IMG/VR virus record: IMGVR_UViG_3300043467_000566
Coordinates: 1 to 23,357 of that record
Length of the DNA: 23,357 nt
Direction: 5' to 3' (one strand)
From: a virus
The translations under genes and the position numbers were made by a program. Positions within the stretch are counted from its first letter, which is position 1, and each line of letters begins with the position of its first letter. The notes under the pieces are model-generated. The model ran no database searches and had not been told where the DNA came from. It saw only the letters and a program-made list of their open reading frames with translations. Shown here piece after piece: positions 1-9,700 of the stretch.

Positions 1-269
1 GAAAACTAAAACAAAGCATTAAGGCAAAAATTGATAAAAACGGATTGATAGGCAGAATTTCAGCGACAGAAGATTATGCACCTTATGTAGAGTTTGGAAC
101 AGGGCAGTTTGTAAAAGTTCCGGAAGGTTTTGATAAAATGGCGATGAGTTTTTTTGTTAACGGCAAAGGGAAATTAAAACCAAGACCATTTTTGATTCCA
201 AGCTGGGCAAGTGAAGTGCCAATTTTTAAAGCAGATTTAGAGAAGATAATTAAAGATTTGAGGTTATGA
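1..269 (+). CDS. HK97 gp10-like head-tail/tail completion protein (5' partial)
   Basis: The reading frame is open from position 3, without a stop, so this is the C-terminal part of a gene that begins upstream of the window; the TTG at position 45 is internal. The visible protein contains the stretch EDYAPYVEFGTGQF, which matches the 'YA.YVEFGT' signature of the HK97 gp10 family (known from established families), followed by a C-terminal segment with PRPFLIPSW, also typical. Proteins of this family act at the head-tail interface or in tail completion. The stop overlaps the next start (ATGA, 266-269), consistent with translational coupling. The position immediately before a DUF3168-like gene and the major tail gene supports the call. 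The N-terminal half cannot be seen. Confidence 0.8.
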   Translation, partial: KLKQSIKAKIDKNGLIGRISATEDYAPYVEFGTGQFVKVPEGFDKMAMSFFVNGKGKLKPRPFLIPSWASEVPIFKADLEKIIKDLRL

Positions 270-703
270 AATGGGCAGGATATGAATTACGGAAAGCTTA
301 CGTTACAGCGATAGGAAACTCCATAACAAGTTCGGGGCAAGTTGTAAAAGTTTACGACATGGAAGCACCGATAAATTCACCAAGACCATTTATAATTTTA
401 GGTTCATACGTTCAGACAGAAGACCAAAATACAAAGGACAATTTTGGAGGAACTGCAACGTTAAATATTGAAGTTAACACAGAGGTTATACCAACGTACG
501 GAGGCAGGAAACAAGCGGACGATATATTAAACGCAGTTTTAACAATAGTTAATCCAAGCAGAGACACAATTAATTTAACAAGTACAATATTTAATTTTGT
601 CAGTTTAGAATTAAGTGGTAGTTTTGATGGGTTTAATGATGGTAATAGTGAAACGAATTACAGGACAGTAGCAATTTTGCAACATAAATTTTTTGAAAAA
701 TAA
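266..703 (+). CDS. Tail terminator/completion protein (DUF3168-like)
   Basis: This is a 145-residue protein starting at an ATG that overlaps the preceding stop. Near residues 30-50 it has VYDMEAPINSPRPFIILG, resembling the 'VYD..P.....PYI.iG' core of DUF3168-type tail proteins, then alternating beta-rich segments and a conserved 'GGRKQADDILNAV' helix around residues 80-92. Proteins of this type cap or complete the tail tube and sit between the gp10-like and major tail genes, exactly as here. The family assignment is from motif memory and gene order rather than a search, so the general role is firmer than the exact family. Confidence 0.7.
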   Translation: MKWAGYELRKAYVTAIGNSITSSGQVVKVYDMEAPINSPRPFIILGSYVQTEDQNTKDNFGGTATLNIEVNTEVIPTYGGRKQADDILNAVLTIVNPSRDTINLTSTIFNFVSLELSGSFDGFNDGNSETNYRTVAILQHKFFEK

Positions 704-712
704 TATAATACA

Positions 713-1135
713 ATGCCAAGCGGAAAATTTAACGGAAAAGACATGAAGGTTTACACCGTTTCAGGTGGAACAGAAACCTTGATAACGGATACAGATTCAA
801 GTGAAATTAGTTTCACGATGTCTCCGATAGACACTACAACCAAAGATTCAAACGGTTGGAGAGAAGTAATTGCAGGATTAAAAGAAGGTTCAATTTCGAT
901 TAGTGGAATGGTGAATTTTTCAGGCACAAATCAAGTGGATCAACTGGTAGATGCTTTGGTTAATGGTACACAGTTAACTGTTAAGTTTAAGACCACAACA
1001 ACAGGAGACACAACCTACCAATGGGCATGCTTTGTGACCAGTGTACCTTTGACATTTGGACAGGATGAAGCCGCGACATTTACTTGTGATTTAACTCCAA
1101 CAGGAAGTCCGACTATTTCAACAGTAGCACCATAA
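713..1135 (+). CDS. Major tail tube protein
   Basis: This 140-residue protein is rich in Thr, Ser and Gly and predicted to be mostly beta strand. It shows the features of the TP901-1-like major tail protein family: an N-terminal 'GKDMKVY' strand, a central 'TTTKDSNGWREVIAGLKEGSISISG' region (residues about 41-65), and a C-terminal 'PLTFGQDEAATFTCDLTPTG' strand pair. It should polymerise into hexameric rings that form the tail tube. Position directly upstream of the G/G-T chaperone pair and the tape measure gene is the standard siphovirus order. It starts 9 nt after the previous stop, behind an AT-rich leader with no Shine-Dalgarno motif. Confidence 0.82.
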   Translation: MPSGKFNGKDMKVYTVSGGTETLITDTDSSEISFTMSPIDTTTKDSNGWREVIAGLKEGSISISGMVNFSGTNQVDQLVDALVNGTQLTVKFKTTTTGDTTYQWACFVTSVPLTFGQDEAATFTCDLTPTGSPTISTVAP

Positions 1136-1136
1136 T

Positions 1137-1502
1137 ATGAAGGGATTAGTAGAGTTCAAAAATAACGAGGGAGAAGTTGTTATCAGTTGTTTATTTGTGA
1201 TGACTTCAATCATGAATTTTTGTAAAGCAAGAAAACTTTCTTTTACGGAGTTTGAAAAAGAAATGTCAGATAGTTCGGACATGATCAAGGTTGTAGATAA
1301 TTTTGTAGGAATGGTTTACCATGGTGCTAAAACTTATGCTTCATTTAATAGACAACCTTTTGATAAAACAGAAGAAGAAGTTTCAATACTAATAGACATA
1401 AATGGTTTGATGAGCCAAGAAAGTTTAATTACTATGAACAGGGCTTTGTATGGTGGTTTTGATGTAGTAGAAAAAAAAACGGAGCAGGAGGTGACAACGT
1501 AA
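1137..1502 (+). CDS. Tail assembly chaperone, G-type product
   Basis: This 121-residue protein starts one base after the major tail stop. It is helical and charged, with no enzyme motif. Its place between the tail tube gene and the tape measure gene, and the presence of a -1-frame extension right behind it, identify it as the G-type tail assembly chaperone. Such proteins coat the tape measure protein during tail assembly and are absent from mature virions. The last codons read through GAA AAA AAA ACG before a short tail ending at TAA 1500-1502. The sequence alone is poorly conserved, so the call rests on synteny and on the frameshift layout. Confidence 0.75.
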   Translation: MKGLVEFKNNEGEVVISCLFVMTSIMNFCKARKLSFTEFEKEMSDSSDMIKVVDNFVGMVYHGAKTYASFNRQPFDKTEEEVSILIDINGLMSQESLITMNRALYGGFDVVEKKTEQEVTT

Positions 1503-1789
1503 ACGTAAGCTTATATAATTTATTATTGTATTGTTATGGAGAACTCGAATTAAGGGAAGATGATTTAATTACACTTACTTTGTTCGAGTTCTTTATGTTA
1601 TCAGAGGGGTACAAGAGAAGGGAAGAAAAAAAATGGTTACATACAAGGGAATTAATGACAATAATAAATAATACTTCATTTGGTGGCAAAGCTATAACGC
1701 CAGAAAAAATCAAACCTTTGGAATTGGACAAATCAATAGTTCAAGACCAAACTGCAAGTATAAATTTATTTAAAAATATGGTAAAATAA
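1137..1789 (+). CDS. Tail assembly chaperone, G-T fusion made by -1 frameshift
   Basis: The -1 frame is open from before the A-run at 1471-1479 through to TAA 1787-1789. A slip at A AAA AAA (1472-1478) would join about 114 codons of the G protein to about 103 codons of the T domain, giving about 217 residues. The T segment continues through 'LYNLLLYCYGELELREDD' and 'FFMLSEGYKRREEKKW', the pattern of a helical T domain with conserved Gly-Tyr and Trp that contacts the tape measure protein. The T segment has no ATG start: its first candidate is a TTG at 1526, and the coding-like sequence extends upstream of that. The stop overlaps the tape measure start (TAATG). The frameshift itself is inferred; family precedent is strong. 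Confidence 0.72.
1471..1480 (+). promoter_or_regulatory. Slippery A-run for -1 frameshift
   Basis: Nine A followed by C occur at 1471-1480. In the G reading frame the codons at 1473-1478 are AAA AAA preceded by A, so the heptamer A AAA AAA (1472-1478) allows tandem -1 re-pairing of lysine tRNA. The zero-frame stop lies 22 nt downstream. I did not identify a strong downstream stimulatory hairpin by eye; a GGAGCAGGAGG stretch at 1481-1491 follows directly. Confidence 0.7.
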
Positions 1790-3780
1790 TGGCGGCAGAT
1801 TTAGAAGTACAAATAGGGGTTGATTTAAAAGAACTAAAGACTGGTTTAGGAAAAGTTTCTGAACAATTAGAGCAATTTTCTAATAAAACAAGAAAAGATT
1901 CTAATTCAGTTGGTGAATCATGGACAACTAATTTAAGTAGTATTGTAAAAGGGTTTGTTTCTATTGAATTGGCTTCTAAGGCACTCACAGGAATAAAGAA
2001 TCTATTCTTATTAGAGGAAAGGTTTAATGCTCTTAAAATGCCTTTAAAAAACGTCACAGAAGCCACAGGAGATTATGGTGTGGCGTTAGGGTTTATTACT
2101 AAGCTTGCAGACCAAACAGGACAAGATTTATTTGTTTTAGGTGATTCTTATAAAGGACTTTATGCATCTGCTAAACAAGCAGGAATTGCAACTTCGGAAA
2201 TAAATAATGTATTTAAGTCAGTTGTGGATGCTGGGTCGGCATTAAAACTAAGCAATGAACAAGTTTCTTTATCATTGAAAGCTGTTGAGCAAATGATGAA
2301 TAAAGGTACTATTTCGAGTGAAGAGTTAAAAGGACAATTAGGTGAGCAATTACCGGGTGCTTATGGCATAATGGCTAAGGCAGCACAAGATGCAGGGCTA
2401 TCGGTTTCAGGAAGTACGCAAGAATTAGGGAAATTATTAGACGAAGGAAGATTAGCATCTGCTGAGGTTTTACCGTTTTTTGCTAAAAGAATGGAAGAAG
2501 CATTTGGTAAAAATGCGGAAGCAAATATAAATACCATTAGTGGTTCGGCAAATAGGTTAACAAATGAGCTTGCATTATTAATAACTGCCTTAGATGATTC
2601 TAAAGTAACTTCTTTTTGGGCATCAATGCAAAACGGATTAGCTAATATGGCTAAGGATTTGACTTATATTGTAAAGTCAGGAAGTTGGCAAGACTTCTTT
2701 TCTTTCTTTGGAGGCAATAGAATTGGTATTATGGGCAAAAGGTTAGGCACAGAAATGCAAGATGCTTTATTTGCTTCAAAAAGTGCAGCAGATCAAGCAA
2801 AAGAATATTCTAATTTAAATAAAGAACTTGCACAACATGTAAAGACAAGCAGAGAATTATTAGCTGTTGGTATAACTCCAAATACCAAAGCCATGGAAGA
2901 ACTGACACAAAAAGTAAAAAGATATAAAGAGTTAATGTCCGGTAGTGGTTCAGGTTCTGCTGCTAAACATCCGACAATAGTTCCGCCAGAAGAAACAAAG
3001 GCGGTAAAAGATTATACTTTTGAACTTGCTTTATTGAATTTAGAAATAAAAAACACCCAAAAAAATATAAAGGAATTAAATGAAGCAAGGGAACTTTCTA
3101 ATTTAAAAACATTGGGAAGAACTTCGGTAAATACTATTCCTTTTACAATGTCAAGGTCAGAAGATGCGAGCAAAAAAGACAAAGGGTTAATTGACCAATT
3201 ATTTGGTGAAGATTTAAAAAAGTCAACAGATAATTTGCAGTCAAAATTTGAAGCATTAAAAGGAAGTATAAAACCAATAATTTCAGGATTTAGCAGTGAT
3301 TTAGTTAGTTTTGTTAATAAGAATTTTTATACAATTAATGAAGCTATGACAATGGGAACTCAATTCTTAGGAGATGTTTTAGCAACAGGGTTAGCATCAA
3401 TTTTTAACAGAAATATAAAATTTGATTTCAAAAAGATGCTTGGTCAGTTTTTAAGTGCATTAGGAGATTTCTTTTTTAAAATGGCTACACCTTTAATAGT
3501 AGGAGGAATTTTAATGAATATAGCAGTACCGGGTTCTGGAACTGCTCAACTTATTTCAGGTGGCAAATTAGCAGCATTAGGTATAGGGTTAAAAGGTGGT
3601 GGTATGGCTTTGTCAAGTTCATCTGTTGGTTCTTCTTCTACTTCTGTTAGTACTTCAACAGGAGCAAGGAATATTGTACCATTCCAAAATCCATCAGGAT
3701 TTAACAACACCGTAAAATTCGAGATTCAAGGCAATACATTAGTAGGGGTATTAAATAACGTAAATAGAGCAAATGGCTAA
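1789..3780 (+). CDS. Tail tape measure protein (TIGR02675-type)
   Basis: This 663-residue protein sets tail length and is thought to be ejected ahead of DNA. Residues about 85-260 carry the tape-measure-domain signature: an 'ALGFITKLADQTGQDLFVLGDSYKGL' helix, 'VEQMMNKGTISSEELKGQLGEQLPGAYGIMAKAA' around residues 165-200, and 'LPFFAKRMEEAFGK'. Coiled-coil-prone segments occur near residues 320-380 and 405-440, and a hydrophobic Gly-rich stretch lies near residues 560-605. The rule of about 0.15 nm per residue would predict a tail near 100 nm. The start ATG overlaps the chaperone stop as TAATG, and the end overlaps the next gene by 8 nt. Confidence 0.93.
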   Translation: MAADLEVQIGVDLKELKTGLGKVSEQLEQFSNKTRKDSNSVGESWTTNLSSIVKGFVSIELASKALTGIKNLFLLEERFNALKMPLKNVTEATGDYGVALGFITKLADQTGQDLFVLGDSYKGLYASAKQAGIATSEINNVFKSVVDAGSALKLSNEQVSLSLKAVEQMMNKGTISSEELKGQLGEQLPGAYGIMAKAAQDAGLSVSGSTQELGKLLDEGRLASAEVLPFFAKRMEEAFGKNAEANINTISGSANRLTNELALLITALDDSKVTSFWASMQNGLANMAKDLTYIVKSGSWQDFFSFFGGNRIGIMGKRLGTEMQDALFASKSAADQAKEYSNLNKELAQHVKTSRELLAVGITPNTKAMEELTQKVKRYKELMSGSGSGSAAKHPTIVPPEETKAVKDYTFELALLNLEIKNTQKNIKELNEARELSNLKTLGRTSVNTIPFTMSRSEDASKKDKGLIDQLFGEDLKKSTDNLQSKFEALKGSIKPIISGFSSDLVSFVNKNFYTINEAMTMGTQFLGDVLATGLASIFNRNIKFDFKKMLGQFLSALGDFFFKMATPLIVGGILMNIAVPGSGTAQLISGGKLAALGIGLKGGGMALSSSSVGSSSTSVSTSTGARNIVPFQNPSGFNNTVKFEIQGNTLVGVLNNVNRANG

Positions 3781-6700
3781 GGCATTAAAATATTTCTTTG
3801 AGTTTTCAGATATTGACGCAGACGATTACAAAGTAGAAATTTGGGTCGAAGGTTTTGCAGGCACAGCGACAGAATTAATAGCAGGAGGTAATCCACTAAC
3901 ACGAACGTACAATAAAGACGTTGGCGAGAAATATCTCGGTGGAATTGTACCATCAGTTATTAGCATTGAAGCCATTTCGAATGCTTCGTTTCATGCGGTG
4001 GACTTTACCGGTCAAAATTATGGCGATGCTGTAGCGGTTGTTTACAAGAATACAGTATTGCAATACAATGCTATTATTGTGCCTTTTGAAGGTTCGGATT
4101 CAGATTTAAATGATGGGATTTATTCTGTTAATTTAAGTGCTGAATGTGGATTGGTAAATTTAAAAACTATAACTTTTTTACCATCAGGAACAAGAAAAAA
4201 GTTATTAGATGTAATAATACAATGTATTAACAATATTCCATACGTCAATAGCTTTGGATATTCAGTAGTTGATAATGTAGATTTAAGGGATGCAGATTTA
4301 AATAAGCCATACTATTATGAATCGTTTATAGAAGATAAGTTCTTTGAGGGGTTAAGTTGTTATGATGTTATTAATAGTATAATTCAGCAATACGGACAAT
4401 TTACGTTTACCGATGGAAGATGGGATATTAAAAACATTGCAGAAATATCAAAAGTAAATAGCGTAAAAAGGACTTATAGTAATGCTGGAGTTCTTCAATC
4501 AAGCACAACGTACACAAGACCAGATGAAAGCGTAACAAGGATAGCAGGCGGCGATTTTGGGCTTATGTTCAGCCAAAAGAGCGTAACGATTGAAAAGGCT
4601 AAATCAATATCAAGAAGTTTAAATTCAAATGCAGATTTTGAAAATGCAAGCGGTTGGACTTTTGAGGGTTTCGGGGCTGCAATTTTTGAGATTACAAATG
4701 GCTATTTGACAAATCTTGGAAATACTTTGTTTAATCCAGAAGTTGATGGTTCTTATGCTCAAAGTCCTCCAACAACATATTTTCCTTTTAAAAGTAGTTT
4801 TGAACTTACACCTAAACAAGAGCTAAAGATTAAATTTAAATCTACAAAAGGTAGTTTTATAAAAAATTTAAGGCTTCAAATAATAGCCGTTCAAGACTTA
4901 GATGTTAATTTTTATTATTTAACAAACGAGTCAAGTTGGTATAGAGCAGTTGAAGGTGTAGGCACTCCAATTTATGCTGCAAACTTTAAAGATGGTGTTG
5001 AAGAGGTAATACCAATCCCACAAGTTCCTTTTCTTTTACCGGACACACCTCCAGTTCTTTCAAACGTCATACCAGTTTATGGTGAATTTATGCCATTTCC
5101 ATATCTTGATGCAGTTTCTAATTTGCCTTATAAAATTTACGTTAGGGTATTTAGACCAGAAAGGTTGGGAGATGATATACCAGCAGGTTTACCAGCTTTA
5201 GATTTAACAACTCAAATAGATTATATTCATATAACAGCAGAGGAAATTAATAATGATTCCCTTAATGGTTTTACTAAAAAATTCGGGGTATCAAGCCAAA
5301 AAGATAGAAGTGGAGATTTAACGATAAAACTTGGTGTAGGTTATCCATCATTCCCAGTTTCTTATGATTCTTTGTTTTTTAACGGATCAACAACAAAGCC
5401 AATAACACTTTACAATTCTTTACCTATTGAAGAATTTATTGCTGATTCGTATTTAAGTGTTTTATCTCAAAGACAAAAGTTTTATCAAGGTACAGTAATT
5501 GCCAATATTGAGTTTGGAGACTTATTAGATATTGATGGCGAAAAGCACAGAATACATAATTACGAATACAACTATAAATTAAAGCAGGCAAATATTAAAA
5601 CAATCGGATTGGGAGTTAATGCTGATACGATTGAAGAATTACCAGTTTACGATTCGGATGTTAATTTAGATATTGATTCTATTCTTAATCAAGTTGATAT
5701 TGATATGAATAGAAAGTATGGAGACAACCTTAATTTAAAGTTTGTTGACAAAAATATTCAAATTAATACCTTAGCCGATGGGCAAAAGAGTTTAAGTCTT
5801 AGACAAGATTTTAGAATCAGCAGATTATATTCAACTGACGTATTTTTAAGGACTGCAAGCGATGGAAGTATTCAAGACGTTGCAGAAGATACAGAGGGGA
5901 ATTTTACACTAATAAAGCCAGCAAAAGATGGTACTTATGCTTTATTAGAAGATATTGAGGATTTAGCTTGGTTACAAGAGGGAAACACTGCAACGGTGGC
6001 GACAAAGAAGCTGGGAACGCTTGACAACTTTGATTTTAACATAATCAGGAACAATGTCAATATTGGACAAATTAAGTCCACAGGATTAGACCTTTTAGAT
6101 AATAGATTAGACGTTGGAGCGGTTCAGTATAACGTGGCAACGGCTCAAACTGTTGGCGTTGCTAAGACAATTTGGAACGATACATTTGGAACATTAGAAT
6201 TTGGCTTAAAAGGCGGAAATATTAATTACCGTTTAGGTCAAAGTTCAATCGTTTATGTTAAGAGTGCCGACAATGCAGGGCTAACAAAGGGAACGGTTGT
6301 TTATACAGCAGGAAGTGATGGCATTAATAAGACCGTAAGATTAGCACAGGCAAACGCAGAGAGTACAAGCAGCAAAACATTTGGTATTATAGCGGAAACC
6401 GTAACTGGTGGAGAAAAAGCATTTTGCACAACCTTTGGGAATATTGAGGGCATAAACACCTCCGCATTTGCTGAAGGTGCAACGATATATTTAAGCCCGA
6501 CAGTTGCTGGAGGAATGACAACAACAAAGCCATCAGCACCCAATCACATGGTGGTAGTTGGATTTTGTTTAAGAAGTCATGCAACGCAGGGGGTAATATT
6601 TGTAAAAGTACAAAACGGCTTTGAACTTGATGAGATTCACGATGTAGCCATTGGTACGTTGGCGAACAATAACCTTTTAGCTTACGAATCAAGTACGAGT

Positions 6701-9700
6701 TTATGGAAGAACAAAACTTTTGCGGAGTTAGGATTATCATCAGGAACAGGAACGACAAACTTTGTAACCAAGTGGTCAAACGCAACTGGAGGGTTAACCA
6801 ACTCGCAGATTTTTGACAATGGGGTTAATGTTGGGATTGGCACGCCAACACCTTTAGGATTATTAGAGTTGTACGGAACAGGCACACCAAGTGGTATGCT
6901 TAGAATAATAACTATTGGTGGAGGTGGATTTACTATTGGAGCTAAAGACAATACAGCAAACCCTATTTGGAGGATTGGTACTAATTCTGGAGAAAGTTTA
7001 GCTTTTGAAGTAGGAGGTGGCACATCGGGTTTGTTTTTGAATCCTTTTAACAACGTAGGGATAGGAACGGATAATCCGACCTATAAATTAGAAGTTGTGG
7101 TTGGAAGCACGGGGGCATTCTTTACAAGATTATCAGGTAATGTTGGAGTTACAGCACCTGCAATTGGTTTACAAACAGCAACAACAACAACAAGAATTAA
7201 CAGTTTTGGCGATGCATTGCAATTTTTTACGGGAGTAGTTGGTTCGACTACTACGCAAAAGATGACTATACTAGCGGATGGCAACGTAGGCATAGGCACA
7301 ACAACACCAGTATCTAACCTTACAATTAATGGGTCAACAGGATTATATTTAAGACACTCAAGTGGTGGCAAGATAATTTTTGATGACACTGACGTAGCCG
7401 ATGCATCAACACCTATGTCATGGATAGAGGGAGCTAATGGTGCAATTAACTTTTATAGAGCAAATAGAAACGCTACTACTGGATTAACTACTGGTTCTAC
7501 GCAATCAATGGTTATAAATGCAGGAGGTTCTGTCGGCATAGGTAGTACGGCTTTAACAGGTATAAGCCTTAGGAATGCGAAAATAGTTACAGGAGCAACA
7601 TCCGCTTATGGTTATTTACAAGACGGACAAATACAAAGTGATGTAACTACCTTTGCGTCTTTAATACAAAGCAATGTCTCGCAAGTCTCAGGTGTTACTA
7701 CGCCTAATGTATATGCCTTTATAGCCAATCAAGGGACAGTATCAGGCACAATAAGTAACCTTCATGGATATTTTGTTAATTCTAATTTAGTTGGAGGGGT
7801 AAATAATTACGGCTTTAGAGGATTGATACCTGCTGGAACTGGACGTTGGAACTTGTACATGGACGGTACAGCCCAAAACCATTTCAGAGGCAATGTAGGA
7901 ATAGGTGCAGGAAGTACAGTACCAACGACCGAATTAGATGTTTTGGGAATTACACGAACCACAAACCTAAGAATTACCAACGGTGCTGCGGTGGGTAAAG
8001 TTTGGCAGTGTAATAATGTTAATGGAACTGGTGAATGGGTCACTCCTTTGAGTTCTGAAAGGTACATTGGTGAATGGGCAGCAAATAGTGGTGTAGCACC
8101 AAGTGCAAGTCCTACAACAGGAGATTATTACGTGGTAAACACCGCAGGAACATATCTTGGGATTACTTACGCAGCAGGAGATGAAATATATTGGAATGGA
8201 ACGGCATGGCTAAAGAGGTCTAATTTCTTAACCTTACCAATAGCGACAGCTTCTGTTTTGGGTGGAATCAAAATAGGAACGGGATTAACAATAGATGGCA
8301 GTGGTGTTGTAAGTGTTGCAAGCTTGGCAACTGCGAGAACAATATCTGCAACGGGCGATGGTACTTGGTCGGTTAGTTTCAACGGAAGTGCTGATGTGTC
8401 AGGGGCTTTGACTTTGGCAAACGTAGCAACCGCAGGCACTTATAGGAGTGTTACAATCAACGCCAAAGGTTTAGTAACTGCAGGGACAAACCCGACAACA
8501 ATTTCAGAATATGGAATAACGGATTTTTATGCTCAAATAGTTAGTGGATTTGTTACAGGTGCAAATTCAACTGTATTAGATACAGATTCGTTGGAAGTTG
8601 CTTTGGAAAAGTTGCAAGGGCAAATAAATGCGAGAATTTCGGAGAATCAAACGATTACACTAAGTGGTATAGTAACAGGTTCGGGAACGACTGCAATAAC
8701 CACAGCAATAGCCGATGCAGCTTTAAGTATTGCTAAGACGTCAGGATTGCAAACCGCATTAGATAGTAAACAAGCCACATTAAGCGGAACAGGATTAGTA
8801 TTGTCAACTGCTGGAACAATAACTTATGTTACTAACAATTCAACGAATTGGAATACGGCATTTGCCGAAAGAAATAGATGGGATGGCGGGGCGACAGGAT
8901 TAGTTGCTGCGACAGGTAGAACTTCGCTTGGATTGGTAATAGGTACAGACGTTCAAGCTTATGATGCAGATTTGCAAGCCATTGGAGCATTAGCAGGAAC
9001 AAGTGGAATATTAAGAAAGACCGCAGCAAATACTTGGTCATTAGATACTAATACTTTTATCAATTCTGAAAACTTAATTGACTTTAGGGCTACCACAAGT
9101 CAACTTGGATTTGTTGCTATTGGTACAACAATGGAGGTTAACGGCTTTGGGGTTATAAACCAAAAGTCAGGAATAGTTACAACAGGAACTTATCGTAGTG
9201 TAACAGTTGATACTTATGGACGAATAACAGCAGGAACTAATCCGACAACTATATCAGGTTATGGCATAACGGATGCTTATACAAAAACAGAATCAGACGC
9301 AAGATTTGTGGCTTTGGCTGGAAGTTATGTAAACCCGACATGGATTGCATCATTAGCTTGGACAAAACTTACTGGAGTGCCGACAACGTTTGCACCATCA
9401 GCACATACGTTGGATAGCCACTCAAACGTAACGATTACAAGTAATTCAGCTGGGGAATTATTAAGATGGAACGGTACAGCATGGATTAATAGTACCTTAG
9501 CTGAATCAGGCATACAACCTTTAGATGCAGATTTAACATCAATAGCTGGTTTGACAGGTACAACTGGGTTACTTAGAAAGACCGCTGCCAATACTTTTGT
9601 TTTAGACACTGCGACATATTTAACAGGTATTACTTCTCTTCAAGTAACTACAGCATTAGGATTTACACCTTACAACGCAACCAATCCATCAGGATTTATA

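Noticed and set aside
6301-8439. Several long ORFs on the - strand inside the giant fibre gene
   Set aside because: They are antisense shadows of a continuous, repeat-rich, family-recognisable + strand frame; their proteins are low-complexity and have no plausible starts or context.
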